A stretch of DNA of 64,000 nucleotides from Acidobacteriota bacterium (GTDB lineage Bacteria; Acidobacteriota; Vicinamibacteria; Vicinamibacterales; UBA2999), in the NCBI GenBank assembly GCA_021730945.1, contig JAKFYH010000042.1, forward strand, positions 78,924 to 142,923, given 5' to 3'. This document shows, piece after piece, positions 16,074 to 24,638 of the stretch (position 1 is its first letter; every line of letters begins with the position of its first letter). Below the pieces are notes generated by a model. That model was not told the DNA's origin. It did not search any database and saw only the letters and a list, made by a program, of their open reading frames with translations. The translations under genes and the position numbers were made by a program.

Positions 16074-17429
16074 TTGAGGATTCCCGTGCGCGCCACGCTT
16101 CGCTCCGAACTGTTGCCGATGCTCCGCCTCGCCATTCCCGTGGTGATGGCCGAACTCGGCTGGATGGCCATGGGCGTGGTCGACACCTTGATGGTGGGAC
16201 CACTCGGGCCAGAGGCGATCAGCGCCGTCGGCGTCGGCGCCGCCATGCACATCGCGTTCGCGGTGTTCGGCATGGGTGTGCTGCTCGGCCTCGATACCCT
16301 GGTGTCGCAGGCGTTCGGCGCCCGCAACATCCGCGACTGCCACCGCTGGCTGTTTGACGGCCTGGTGCTCGGCGCCCTCATGACGGTGCCGATTATGGTG
16401 GCGTGCGGGCTGCTGGCGGTCTCAATTCCCCGCCTGGGGTTCCACCCCGACGTGGCGCCGCCGCTGCAGTCGTACTTCATGGTCGTGATCTGGAGCACGC
16501 CGTTCCTGCTCGCCTATGCGGCGTGCCGCCGCTACCTGCAGGGCATGCACCTGGTGCAACCGATCATGTTCGCGCTGATCTCCGCCAACATCTTCAACGC
16601 GGCCATGGACTGGCTGCTGATTTACGGCAACCTCGGTCTCCCCGAGCTCGGCGTGGCCGGCGCCGCCTGGGCGACCCTGCTGTCGCGCATCTACATGTGC
16701 GGAGCGCTGGTCGTGGCCATCTGGTGGTCCGATTCCCGTCATGGCCACGAAAGCCTGTGGCAGGTGCCGCGCATGGTCGACCCGACCCGCCTGCGGCAGT
16801 TGCTCGTCCTCGGACTGCCCGCCGCCTCGCAAGTGCTCGCTGAGGTTGGCGTCTTCGCGCTGGCCACTGCGCTGGCCGGCACGCTCGATCCGATCTCGGC
16901 GGCCTCGCACCAAATCGCCCTGAACCTGGCGGGCATCGCCTTCATGATCCCGCTTGGCCTCGGCTCGGCCGGCGCCGTCCGGGTGGGTCACGCCGTCGGC
17001 GCGGGCGACCGCGCCCGCGCTGCCGCCGCCGGGTGGACCGCGATCCTGCTGAGCGTGGCGTTCATGGTCAGCTCGGGGGCGGTGTTTGTCGCCATCCCGC
17101 GCACCCTGATCGGCCTGTTCAGCACCGACACCGAGGTACTCCGCGCCGGCACCTCGCTGCTCTATCTCGCCGCGGTGTTCCAGTTGTTCGACGGTCTCCA
17201 GGGCGTGATCACGGGTACGCTCAGGGGCCTGGGCAACACCCGCACGCCGATGTTGGTCAACCTGGCCGCGCACTGGCTGCTCGGCCTGCCGGTCAGCTAC
17301 ACCCTGTGCTTCATCGCCGGCTGGGGTGTCTGGGGACTGTGGGTCGGGCTATCGGTCGGCTTGATCGTCACCGGCGTGGTGCTGCTCTGGTCGTGGGCCA
17401 TCGCCATCGCGAGGTATCAACGCCAATGA
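16074..17429 (+). CDS. MATE-family multidrug/Na+ antiporter
   Basis: 451 residues with about 12 hydrophobic segments. N-terminal MLRLAIPVVMAELGWMAMGVVDTLMVG and the LDTLVSQAFGARN motif in the first loop are characteristic of NorM/MATE exporters, as is the repeat in the second half (QIALNLAGIAFMIPLGLGSA; VGHAVGAGDR). Such proteins extrude cationic compounds in exchange for Na+ or H+. The start is TTG 16074 or GTG 16086. The stop overlaps the ATG of the amidohydrolase (ATGA, 17426-17429), so the two are co-translated. Confidence 0.9.
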   Translation: MRIPVRATLRSELLPMLRLAIPVVMAELGWMAMGVVDTLMVGPLGPEAISAVGVGAAMHIAFAVFGMGVLLGLDTLVSQAFGARNIRDCHRWLFDGLVLGALMTVPIMVACGLLAVSIPRLGFHPDVAPPLQSYFMVVIWSTPFLLAYAACRRYLQGMHLVQPIMFALISANIFNAAMDWLLIYGNLGLPELGVAGAAWATLLSRIYMCGALVVAIWWSDSRHGHESLWQVPRMVDPTRLRQLLVLGLPAASQVLAEVGVFALATALAGTLDPISAASHQIALNLAGIAFMIPLGLGSAGAVRVGHAVGAGDRARAAAAGWTAILLSVAFMVSSGAVFVAIPRTLIGLFSTDTEVLRAGTSLLYLAAVFQLFDGLQGVITGTLRGLGNTRTPMLVNLAAHWLLGLPVSYTLCFIAGWGVWGLWVGLSVGLIVTGVVLLWSWAIAIARYQRQ

Positions 17430-18457
17430 TTTGCGACGCGCACGTGCATTTCTTTTCGCCCGGGTTCTTCGCGGCGCTCAAGGCCGACCGCGCGGCCGTC
17501 GCGGCACTCGGCATGGATTTTCCGGAGTCGATCGAGGCGCTGGCCGATCGCTGGGTGGCAGCTCTCGACGCCAACGGCGTCTCGCAGACGGCGCTGATGG
17601 CCAGCGTGCCAGACGACGCTGATTCGGTGGCCGCCGCCGTGGCGCGACATCCGTCGCGCTTCGTCGGCTTCTTCATGCTCGACCCGACCCGCGACGATGC
17701 CCTCGATTATGCGACGCGGGCCCTCGATGCCGGGCTGCGCACCATCTGCCTGTTCCCGGCGATGCATCGCTACGCGCTTCACGACGATCGCGTCACCCGC
17801 ATCTTTGATCTGGCGGCCTCCTATGCGGCGCGAAACGCCGCCCCTACGAGCGCCGAAGGCGCGAGCCCTACGAGCGAAGCGAGCCCTACGAGCGAAGCGA
17901 GCCCTACGAGCGAAGCGAGCCCTACGAGCGAAGCGAGCCCTACGAGCGAAGCGAGCCCTACGAGCGAAGCGAGCCCCACGCCCACCGCAGGTGGGCGCCC
18001 CAGCATCTTCGTGCACTGCGGCATCCTCTCAGTCGGCATCCGCAAGAAGCTGGGGCTGCCAAGCCCGTTCGACATCCGGTTCGGCAACCCGCTCGACCTG
18101 CACGGCGTGGCGCTGAGATTTCCGAACCTCAACATCATCGTTCCCCACTTCGGCGCCGGCCTGCTTCGCGAGGCGCTGATGGTCGCCAGCCTCTGCCCCA
18201 ACGTCGTGCTCGACACCTCGAGCTCCAACTCGTGGATCAAGCAGACGCCCGGCCTCACGCTGGAGCAGGTCTTCCGCACCGCCCTCGACGTGGTCGGTCC
18301 CGGCAGGCTGCTATTTGGCACCGACTCGTCGTTCTTCCCGCGTGGCTGGAACCGCGAGGTCTACGAGCGGCAGCGGGCGGCACTCACCACCCTGCAGCTG
18401 CAGGCGGCAGACCAGGCACAGATCTTCGCGGGCAACTTCGCGCGGCTGTTTGGGTAG
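17426..18457 (+). CDS. Amidohydrolase-family metal-dependent hydrolase with a repeat-encoded insert
   Basis: 343 residues from ATG 17426, coupled to the MATE gene by a 4-nt overlap. TIM-barrel metal motifs of the PF04909-type amidohydrolases are seen: N-terminal CDAHVHFF (DxH), SIFVHCG, IIVPHFGAG and C-terminal LLFGTDSSFFP (Asp). About 50 residues (roughly 138-189) between YAARN and GGRPS are not part of the fold: they consist of six PTSEAS units plus flanks encoded by the 18-bp repeat at 17838-17994. The insertion falls in a loop between barrel strands, keeps the frame, and leaves all metal ligands intact. Substrate unknown; members include decarboxylases and lactonases. Confidence 0.85.
   Translation: MICDAHVHFFSPGFFAALKADRAAVAALGMDFPESIEALADRWVAALDANGVSQTALMASVPDDADSVAAAVARHPSRFVGFFMLDPTRDDALDYATRALDAGLRTICLFPAMHRYALHDDRVTRIFDLAASYAARNAAPTSAEGASPTSEASPTSEASPTSEASPTSEASPTSEASPTSEASPTPTAGGRPSIFVHCGILSVGIRKKLGLPSPFDIRFGNPLDLHGVALRFPNLNIIVPHFGAGLLREALMVASLCPNVVLDTSSSNSWIKQTPGLTLEQVFRTALDVVGPGRLLFGTDSSFFPRGWNREVYERQRAALTTLQLQAADQAQIFAGNFARLFG
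17838..17994. repeat. In-frame GAGCGAAGCGAG 18-bp repeat array with hairpin flanks
   Basis: Six copies of an 18-bp unit containing the mirror-symmetrical GAGCGAAGCGAG are preceded by a unit with the stem GCGCC-GAA-GGCGC and closed by the stem CGCCCACC-GCA-GGTGGGCG. Same family as 6890-7010. It encodes (PTSEAS)6 inside the amidohydrolase. Confidence 0.9.
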
Positions 18458-18462
18458 GCGTA

Positions 18463-18468
18463 TACAAT
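18463..18468 (+). promoter_or_regulatory. -10 element TACAAT
   Basis: TACAAT lies 31 nt before ATG 18500. It overlaps the alternative ATG at 18467, which argues against that earlier start. Confidence 0.5.
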
Positions 18469-18499
18469 GCCGCGACAGACCGAGAATCAGAGGCATCCC

Positions 18500-19033
18500 A
18501 TGGCAAAGAAGAAGAGCAAGTCCACCGCGCGCGCGACAGCGAAACCGGCACCGAAGAAACGTGCGAAAGCCAAGGCCAGCCTCAAGGCGGCCAAGAAGCC
18601 CGCCAGCAAGGCCGTCACGAAGCCGGTGGCCAAGGCGGCCTTGAAACGGGTCATCAACCCGTTGTTTGCGCCGATGAAAGGCGCCCAACGCCGCAACGTC
18701 GGACACGTGCGCCTGGAAGTGGCGCGCGCCGGCGCCGCGCGGGTCAAGCGGATGATCTATCCGCCCGGATTCCGCTGGTCGGTGGACATGAAGCCGGCCA
18801 TCGGCACCGACCTCTGCGTGCACGCCCACGTCGGTTTCCTCGCCCACGGCGAATTCACTATCGAATACGCCGACGGCTGCGTCGTCGAGTTCAAGGCGCC
18901 GCAGGTGATCGCGATCGATCCCGGACACGACGGCTGGGTGGTTGGCCGCGAACCGGTCGTGCTGATCGAGTTCGACTTCGAGCGCGACACCGTCGTGCGG
19001 ATGGGGATGCCGGGCACGCACCGGCACGACTGA
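18500..19033 (+). CDS. Cupin-domain protein with a histone-H1-like Lys/Ala-rich N-terminal tail
   Basis: 177 residues from ATG 18500, preceded by AGAGG at 8-nt spacing; an in-frame ATG at 18467 overlaps the promoter and is disfavoured. Residues 1-50 are almost only Lys, Ala, Pro, Ser, Thr and Arg (KKKSKSTARATAKPAPKKRA and on), like eukaryotic H1 or bacterial histone-like tails. Residues about 65-175 form a cupin-type beta-barrel: MIYPPGFRWSVDMKPAIGTD, CVHAHVGFLAHGEFTIEYAD, VIAIDPGHDGWVVG. The barrel occurs alone in other bacteria. The tail would confer nucleic-acid binding; the cupin ligand is unknown. A DUF1028 gene starts 1 nt after its stop. Confidence 0.75.
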   Translation: MAKKKSKSTARATAKPAPKKRAKAKASLKAAKKPASKAVTKPVAKAALKRVINPLFAPMKGAQRRNVGHVRLEVARAGAARVKRMIYPPGFRWSVDMKPAIGTDLCVHAHVGFLAHGEFTIEYADGCVVEFKAPQVIAIDPGHDGWVVGREPVVLIEFDFERDTVVRMGMPGTHRHD

Positions 19034-19034
19034 C

Positions 19035-20012
19035 ATGAAGACGCTCCTCGTCCTGCTGCTCCTGCTGGTGCCGGCACTGCCGGCCAGCGCCACCTTTTCT
19101 ATCGTCGGCATCGACCCGGTGACCGGCGACCTGGGCATCGCCGTCGCCTCGCGCTACTTCGCGGTCGGCGCCGTCGTGCCGTGGGCCGATGCCGGGGTCG
19201 GCGCGGTCGCCACTCAGGCCGGCGTCAACGTGGGCTACGGTCCGCGGGCACTGGAGTTGCTGCGGCAAGGGTTGACGGCGCAACAGGTGATGGACCGCCT
19301 GTTCGCCGAGGATACGTTCCCCGGCAAGGACGGCCGCCAACTGGCCATCGTCGATGCCAAGGGCAACATCGCCGTGTTCACGGGCGACGCGGCGCAGCAA
19401 TGGCGCGGTCACGTCAAGGGCGCCACCTGGTCGGCGCAGGGCAACATCCTGGTCGGCCAGCACGTGGTCGAGGCCATGGGCCGCGCGTTCGAACAGACCC
19501 AGGACGAACTGGCCGAGAAGCTCTACGCCGCGCTGAAGGCCGGCGACCAGGCCGGCGGCGACAGCCGCGGACGCCAGTCAGCGTCGATCCTGGTGGTGCG
19601 CAAGGCCGGCGGCCGCAACACCAACAACGACCGCTATGTGTTCGTGAACGTCGACGATCACCCGGATCCGTTGAGCGAGCTAAGACGGCTGATGAACCTG
19701 CAGATGACGATCAATCATGGTGGAGCGGTCAATCGCGCGCTCACGGCGAGCGACTTCCCGAAGGCGCTGGCCTCCGCCGAGAAGCTGGTGGCCTATGCGC
19801 CACTCGATCCGGCCGCCTACGTGCGGGCCGGGTTCATCGCCTACCTGGCCGGCAGTCGCGACCGCGCCGCGGCCGCGTTCAGCCGCGCGAAGCAACTGAC
19901 GCTGCCGGCGCAGTTCAAGGCCCTCTGGGACGGACAGTCGTCGAGAACGCCGGCCTTTGCCAAGGTCCTTGAAGACAAAGCGTTCGTGACCACTGTCCTG
20001 GGCGCGCCGTAG
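19035..20012 (+). CDS. DUF1028-family protein with C-terminal helical repeat, secreted
   Basis: 325 residues; Sec signal MKTLLVLLLLLVPALPASA. The DUF1028 core starts directly after cleavage (TFSIVGIDPVTGDLGIAVAS; GVGAVATQAGVNVGYGPRAL). It is thought to adopt an Ntn-hydrolase-like fold, in which the new N-terminal Thr after signal cleavage could act as nucleophile; here the mature protein begins near A-T-F-S. The last 90 residues (ASDFPKALASAEKLVAYAPL) look like a TPR pair. It lies 1 nt downstream of the cupin gene, so the two are co-transcribed. Enzymatic activity of the family is not established. Confidence 0.8.
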   Translation: MKTLLVLLLLLVPALPASATFSIVGIDPVTGDLGIAVASRYFAVGAVVPWADAGVGAVATQAGVNVGYGPRALELLRQGLTAQQVMDRLFAEDTFPGKDGRQLAIVDAKGNIAVFTGDAAQQWRGHVKGATWSAQGNILVGQHVVEAMGRAFEQTQDELAEKLYAALKAGDQAGGDSRGRQSASILVVRKAGGRNTNNDRYVFVNVDDHPDPLSELRRLMNLQMTINHGGAVNRALTASDFPKALASAEKLVAYAPLDPAAYVRAGFIAYLAGSRDRAAAAFSRAKQLTLPAQFKALWDGQSSRTPAFAKVLEDKAFVTTVLGAP

Positions 20013-20031
20013 GAAACGGGGCTCAGGGCGC

Positions 20032-20037
20032 TACAAT
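20032..20037 (+). promoter_or_regulatory. -10 element TACAAT, 8 nt before ATG
   Basis: TACAAT followed by 8 nt and ATG 20046. It lies only 20 bp after the preceding gene, indicating an independent leaderless-type transcript. Confidence 0.5.
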
Positions 20038-20045
20038 CAACCGGT

Positions 20046-21896
20046 ATGCGCATACCCGTGGGACTGGCGGTAGCCGGGCTGCTGGCAGTGGTGGCCATCG
20101 AGCCGGTCGCCTCGCGCCAGTTCCGGGCCGGCACCGCGCTGGTCCTGGTCGACGTGGTGGCCACGCGACTCGACGGCAACCTCAACCGTGACCTGAAGCG
20201 CGACGACTTCCTGATCTTCGAAGACGGCAAGCCGCAGGAGATTCGCCAGTTCCAGGTCGTGGATCTCGAGGCGATCGCCGCCGATCGTCCCGCCCCGCCC
20301 GGCGTCTTCACCAACCTGTCGGAACCCGGTGCCGTGTTCGCGCTGGTTCTCGACGACATGAATGTCGACACCAGGCATTCGGGATTGCTGCAGCAATCGG
20401 CGCGGCGGTTTGTCGACGAGCAGGTGCGGCCGGGCGATTACGTTGGCGTGATGCGAACCGGCGCTGATTCGCCCTTGCTCCTGACCACTGACCGCGACCT
20501 GGTGCGGCCGACCATTGACCTGGCCGCCGGTCGCCGTGACGCCAACGACCTGAGCGCATTGACGGGTTCGACCAGCGACGCCGTGCCCACGCCAGGCGGC
20601 GACGGCGGTGCGCAGATGCCGGACTTCAGTGCACTGGGATTGTTCGACAACGCGCCGGCCACGCGAATCAACGCTGAGCAGAGCCTGGTGATGCTACAGC
20701 GCGTGATCGAGTACCTGGCGCCGATCCCGGCGCGGCGCAAGGCGGTGTTGCTGTTCAGCCAGGGCGTGGCGTTCGACCTCGAGGCCTTTGCCGCCGACAG
20801 CAACTCGCGCAGCTTCGAGACCATGCGACGGCTGCTGGCCGCCGCGCGCGAAGGCAACGTGGCGGTGTACACGATCGATCCGCGCGGGCTGCAGGGCTCG
20901 ACCGAACCGGTGCTCACCGAGAGTCCGGTGGCCAGTACCCGCGACGCCGGCGTCGACACGCTGCGCGACCTGGCTACGGCGACCGGTGGCCGCGCAGTGG
21001 TCGGCACCAACGACTTGCCTGGAGCCTTTGCCCGCATCTCCCGGGAGAATCGCTTTTACTACCTGATTGGCTACGAGCCGGCCGACACCGGTGTGGCCCG
21101 CACGCGGGCGCGGCAGATCGAGGTGAAGACCCGCGCGGCCGGCACCACGCTCCTGCATCGCCGGGCGTATTCGCCGGCGGCGGCCACGTCGGTCGCGGCC
21201 GCCAGCCGCCCGCCGATCGCATCGCCGCTGCCAATCGCCGATGTCGCGATTGCGATGGCGCCGGTAATCTACCCGGATCCATCTGGCGGTGCGTCGCTCG
21301 CCGTGCCGTTCGAAGTCGGGGGCAACCTGCCCAACGGCACGACGGTCGCCTATTCGTTGGTTGCGATCGACCGGCGCGGGATTCAGTCGGGCCGCATGAC
21401 GGGCAGCGTCCGCGTCGACCGCGGCAAGGCCTCCGGGCTGGTGCGGCAGAAACTGGCGCCCGGCCGCTATCAACTGCGGATGCAGGCCGAGGTCTCGGGC
21501 CGCGGGACCGGCGTCGCATTGGGCAACGTCGAGATGCTCGCGGCCAAGGCGGCAGCGCCGTCTTGCGGCGGCTTCATGCTGTTGCAGCCCGAGGGAGGCA
21601 CGCCACGGCCCAATGTTTCCCGGCTGCTGCGCGCCAATCAGCCCGTGATGGCGGCCATGGTGTTATCGGCGCGCGATCTCACCGCGACGACGCTGGCCCT
21701 GGTCGTGCGAGGGCCGAATACACCTGAAGCCGAACTCCCGCTGGGCAGGCCGCAACGCATCGCCGACGGCCTGTGGCGAATCGAATCAGGCATACCGCCA
21801 TCAACGTTTGCCGGTGATGTTGAACTCTTGCTCCTGTCGAACGAGCAGCCCGTCCCGGGCTGCCGCACCGAGCTCCGCTTCGAGGCAGGGAATTAG
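20046..21896 (+). CDS. VWFA-related protein of the acidobacterial type, secreted
   Basis: 616 residues with an N-terminal signal segment (MRIPVGLAVAGLLAVVAIEP). The opening FRAGTALVLVDVVATRLDG, RDLKRDDFLIFEDGKPQEIR and the later FALVLDDMNV (metal-site strand) belong to the VWFA-related domain model built on Acidobacteria (TIGR03436), as does the ending IGYEPADTGVARTRARQIEV. A C-terminal extension of about 230 residues of beta-rich sequence follows. The canonical MIDAS DxSxS is replaced by DDMNV, so metal binding may be altered. Extracellular protein-protein interaction is the likely role. A second family member lies at 37758-38666. Confidence 0.88.
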   Translation: MRIPVGLAVAGLLAVVAIEPVASRQFRAGTALVLVDVVATRLDGNLNRDLKRDDFLIFEDGKPQEIRQFQVVDLEAIAADRPAPPGVFTNLSEPGAVFALVLDDMNVDTRHSGLLQQSARRFVDEQVRPGDYVGVMRTGADSPLLLTTDRDLVRPTIDLAAGRRDANDLSALTGSTSDAVPTPGGDGGAQMPDFSALGLFDNAPATRINAEQSLVMLQRVIEYLAPIPARRKAVLLFSQGVAFDLEAFAADSNSRSFETMRRLLAAAREGNVAVYTIDPRGLQGSTEPVLTESPVASTRDAGVDTLRDLATATGGRAVVGTNDLPGAFARISRENRFYYLIGYEPADTGVARTRARQIEVKTRAAGTTLLHRRAYSPAAATSVAAASRPPIASPLPIADVAIAMAPVIYPDPSGGASLAVPFEVGGNLPNGTTVAYSLVAIDRRGIQSGRMTGSVRVDRGKASGLVRQKLAPGRYQLRMQAEVSGRGTGVALGNVEMLAAKAAAPSCGGFMLLQPEGGTPRPNVSRLLRANQPVMAAMVLSARDLTATTLALVVRGPNTPEAELPLGRPQRIADGLWRIESGIPPSTFAGDVELLLLSNEQPVPGCRTELRFEAGN

Positions 21897-21899
21897 CGC

Positions 21900-23966
21900 A
21901 TGATCAAACGGTTCGCTTCGTCCATCCTCCTGACCCTGATCGGCCTCACGGCGGCCGGCCACCTTGGCGCGCAGGCGCCGGCGCCCACGGCTGATCCCGC
22001 GAGCAACACGCCCTTCTTTGCCGGCGTCACCGATCAGGCGTCACTCGCCGCCCTCGTCAATGGGCGAATCGCGGGAGCGCGCGAAGGCCTCGCCCGGCTG
22101 ACGACCGCCAACGGCCGCGGCAACTACGAGCAGGTCCTGAGGGCCTACGACGATGTGAAGATCCAGATCGATGCGGCGAAGGGTGTGCCGTACGTCGTCC
22201 GTCAACTGCACCCCGATGCCGCCATGCGCGCGGCAGCCGATGGCCTGGCCCAGGCGGCTGACGCCGTGGAAACCGAACTTGCGCTGAGCACGGCGGCCTA
22301 TGCGTCGCTGGCCGGAGTGCCGGCGGCCGGGGTGCCTGCCGACAGCGCCAGATACCTGGCGATCGAATTGGCCAGGTACCGTCGTGAAGGCGTCGATAAG
22401 GATTCCGCCACCCGCGCGAAGATTAATGGCCTGCGCGCACAACAGATCGCGCTCCAGCAGCAGTTCGATCGCAATGTCCGCGAAGGCGGGCGCACGTTGT
22501 CGGTGGCCGGTGCCGCCGACCTGGCCGGCCTGCCGCCGGATTTCATCGCGGCCCACAAGCCCCAGCCCGATGGTTCGATCGTGCTCACGACTGGCGCCTC
22601 GGATCTCCAGCCCGTGATGCTCTATGCCAGCAACGACGACCTGCGGCGGCGCATGCTGCTCGAGTCACAAAACGTGGCGTTCCCGGCCAACCTGGCCGTG
22701 CTCCAGCAACTGATCGAGACCCGCGCCGAACTCGCGCACACCATCGGCTTCAAGGACTGGGCGACGTTTGACCTGTCGGATCGCATGGCGGCAACGCCGG
22801 AGAACGCTTCGGCCTTCATCGACCGGGTGGTCGCGGCCTCGGCCGCCAAGGCCAACGCCGACTATCAGTTGATTCTCGCGCGCAAGCGGCAGGATCACCC
22901 GGGCGCCACGACCGTCAACGCCTGGGAGCGCCGTTACTACACCGAGCTGGTGCGCCAGTCGAGCTACAACTTCAATTCGCAGACCATGCGGCCGTACTTC
23001 TCGTACGAGCGGGTGCGCGCCGGCGTCTTCTCGGTCGCCGGCAAACTGTTCGGCCTGGAGTTCCGGCCGGCACCCGGCCTCCCGGTGTGGCACGCCTCGG
23101 TCGTGCCCTACGAAGTGTTTGAAGGCGGCACGCTGGTCGGCCGCATCTATCTCGACATGCATTCCCGGGCCGGCAAGGCCGGCGGCGGCGCCACCGCGGC
23201 CACCGTGCGCGCGGGCGTGCGCGGCCGCCAGATTCCCGAGGTGGTCTTGATTTGCCGCTTCCCCGGCGGCGAGCCGGGCGACCCCGGCTTGATGACCTAC
23301 GACCAGGTGACCACGTTCTTCCACGAATTCGGCCACCTGGTGCACGCGATCTCGTCGGCACGGCAGCCCTGGATTGGCCTGACCCGCATCAGCGAGCGCG
23401 ACTTCGTCGAAGCGCCGTCGCAGATGCTCGAAGAATGGGTCTCCGATCCCGCTACCCTGGCCACCTTCGCCACCCACCACCAGACCAACGAGCCGATTCC
23501 CGCCACGCTGGTGCGCCAGATGCGCCGGGCCAACGAACTGGGCCGGGGCTACGACGTCCGGCAGCAGATGGTGTTCGCCAAGCTGTCGCTGTCGCTCCAC
23601 GACCGCGACCCAAAGACCGCCGACGCCATGACGCTGTACAAGGACTTGATGACGCAGTACTTGCCGACGGCTTACCCCGAAGGCACGCACTTTCCAGGCA
23701 CGTTTACGCAGTTGTCCAACCCGCAGTACACCGCGTCGTACTACACCTACATGTGGTCGCTGGTGATTTCGAAAGATCTCTTCAGCGGCTTCAACCCGCG
23801 CGACCTGCTGGCCGCCGGGCCGGCGCGCCGGTTCCGCGACACCATCCTGGCGCAGGGCGCCGCCAAACCGGCCGCCGATCTGGTGCGCGACTTCCTGGGG
23901 CGCCCGTTCAATGTGAGCGCCTGGGAAACCTGGCTCAATCAGGCCACGCCGTCGCCGGCGCCCTGA
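21900..23966 (+). CDS. M3-family (thimet oligopeptidase-like) metallopeptidase, exported
   Basis: 688 residues; a signal peptide (MIKRFASSILLTLIGLTAAG) precedes the catalytic protein. The zinc motif is H475-E-F-G-H479 in TTFFHEFGHLVHAI, with the third ligand expected in the downstream helix (DFVEAPSQMLEEWV). The oligopeptidase helical domain (residues 60-330) is intact. Members cut short peptides inside a closed channel. The start is 3 nt after the VWFA gene stop, so the two form an operon. Export of an M3 enzyme is less common than the cytoplasmic form. Confidence 0.9.
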   Translation: MIKRFASSILLTLIGLTAAGHLGAQAPAPTADPASNTPFFAGVTDQASLAALVNGRIAGAREGLARLTTANGRGNYEQVLRAYDDVKIQIDAAKGVPYVVRQLHPDAAMRAAADGLAQAADAVETELALSTAAYASLAGVPAAGVPADSARYLAIELARYRREGVDKDSATRAKINGLRAQQIALQQQFDRNVREGGRTLSVAGAADLAGLPPDFIAAHKPQPDGSIVLTTGASDLQPVMLYASNDDLRRRMLLESQNVAFPANLAVLQQLIETRAELAHTIGFKDWATFDLSDRMAATPENASAFIDRVVAASAAKANADYQLILARKRQDHPGATTVNAWERRYYTELVRQSSYNFNSQTMRPYFSYERVRAGVFSVAGKLFGLEFRPAPGLPVWHASVVPYEVFEGGTLVGRIYLDMHSRAGKAGGGATAATVRAGVRGRQIPEVVLICRFPGGEPGDPGLMTYDQVTTFFHEFGHLVHAISSARQPWIGLTRISERDFVEAPSQMLEEWVSDPATLATFATHHQTNEPIPATLVRQMRRANELGRGYDVRQQMVFAKLSLSLHDRDPKTADAMTLYKDLMTQYLPTAYPEGTHFPGTFTQLSNPQYTASYYTYMWSLVISKDLFSGFNPRDLLAAGPARRFRDTILAQGAAKPAADLVRDFLGRPFNVSAWETWLNQATPSPAP

Positions 23967-24109
23967 GAGCGAGCGCGTCACGAGGCGCGGCCGCCGCTTA
24001 CGAAATTGCGGCAGCGGCCTCCATACAGTGATCGCAGTGACCCGGCCGCCGGGCCTACCGCCAGCAATTCCGTGATCTTCCACGTGGCGTCGATCTTGCC
24101 AGTGGTCCA

Positions 24110-24131
24110 GTTGGGGCAGCGTGTCCCCAAC
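24110..24131 (+). other. Leader hairpin upstream of the Rieske gene
   Basis: GTTGGGG-CAGCGTGT-CCCCAAC, 7-bp stem, ending 17 nt before ATG 24149; AAGGA (24135-24139) follows as ribosome-binding site. A TACAGT (24023-24028) could be the -10. The rest of the 182-bp gap 23967-24148 holds a weak GC-rich inverted repeat after the M3 gene (about 23990-24021) and no coding sequence that I can support. Confidence 0.4.
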
Positions 24132-24148
24132 CTCAAGGACCCTGGTCA

Positions 24149-24628
24149 ATGTCGACTGCGCATGCATCGGTTTCACGACGCCAGTTCTGTTCAGGAGCCT
24201 GCCAGGCAGTCTCCGGAGCCGCGCTGGCGACGATCCTTCCCGGCTGCGGTGGCGGGAGCGGCTCGCCGACCTCACCCAGTGGGAGTGCAACCCCGCTCGG
24301 AATGTCGTCCGGACGCTACACCGGCACCGGTGTCAACGTGGAGACCGCCGGAACGGCGTTGAGCGGCGTGGGCGGCGCCGTGCTGGTGGACTCGATCGCC
24401 GGCGTCTTCCTCGTGGCCCGTAGCGCCGAAGCCACGTTCACCGCCATCGACGCCGTCTGCAGCCACCAGTCCTGCACCATCACCGGCGCCGACGGCCTCA
24501 CCTACGTGTGCCCGTGCCACGGATCACGCTACGACCGCAACGGACGCGTCCTCGGCGGGCCGGCCACCGCCGCGCTCCGCCAGTTCCCGACCACGTTCGC
24601 CGGCGGCGTCGTGACGATCGTGCTCTGA
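24149..24628 (+). CDS. Rieske [2Fe-2S] lipoprotein, Tat-exported
   Basis: 159 residues. The N-terminus has a twin-arginine motif (SRRQFC) and a lipobox (ATILPGC). The Rieske cluster ligands are both present: C-S-H in DAVCSHQSCTI and C-P-C-H-G in YVCPCHGSRYD, with the second-box serine. The domain is short and soluble, of the ferredoxin/arsenite-oxidase-small-subunit type rather than a bc1 subunit. It stands first in a run with the DUF1800 and DUF1501 genes (10- and 12-bp gaps) whose product is also Tat-targeted, so it probably supplies electrons to, or is assembled with, those proteins. Confidence 0.85.
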   Translation: MSTAHASVSRRQFCSGACQAVSGAALATILPGCGGGSGSPTSPSGSATPLGMSSGRYTGTGVNVETAGTALSGVGGAVLVDSIAGVFLVARSAEATFTAIDAVCSHQSCTITGADGLTYVCPCHGSRYDRNGRVLGGPATAALRQFPTTFAGGVVTIVL

Positions 24629-24638
24629 CGGCTGCGCG

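Noticed and set aside
16043..16498. Extension of the minus-strand 15143 gene to 16498
   Set aside because: It would overlap the divergent MATE gene by more than 400 bp and lacks a signal peptide at its start.
17033..17425. Start of the amidohydrolase upstream at 17033
   Set aside because: It would read the MATE gene in another frame; the ATG at 17426 gives the DxH motif directly after the start and a 4-nt overlap.
22665..24290. Long minus-strand frame over the M3 peptidase gene
   Set aside because: Antisense to a metallopeptidase with a complete HEFGH motif; low-complexity translation.
24006..24362. Plus-strand open frame over the Rieske leader
   Set aside because: Different frame from the Rieske gene, no ribosome-binding site, and composition like a shadow of neighbouring coding sequence.
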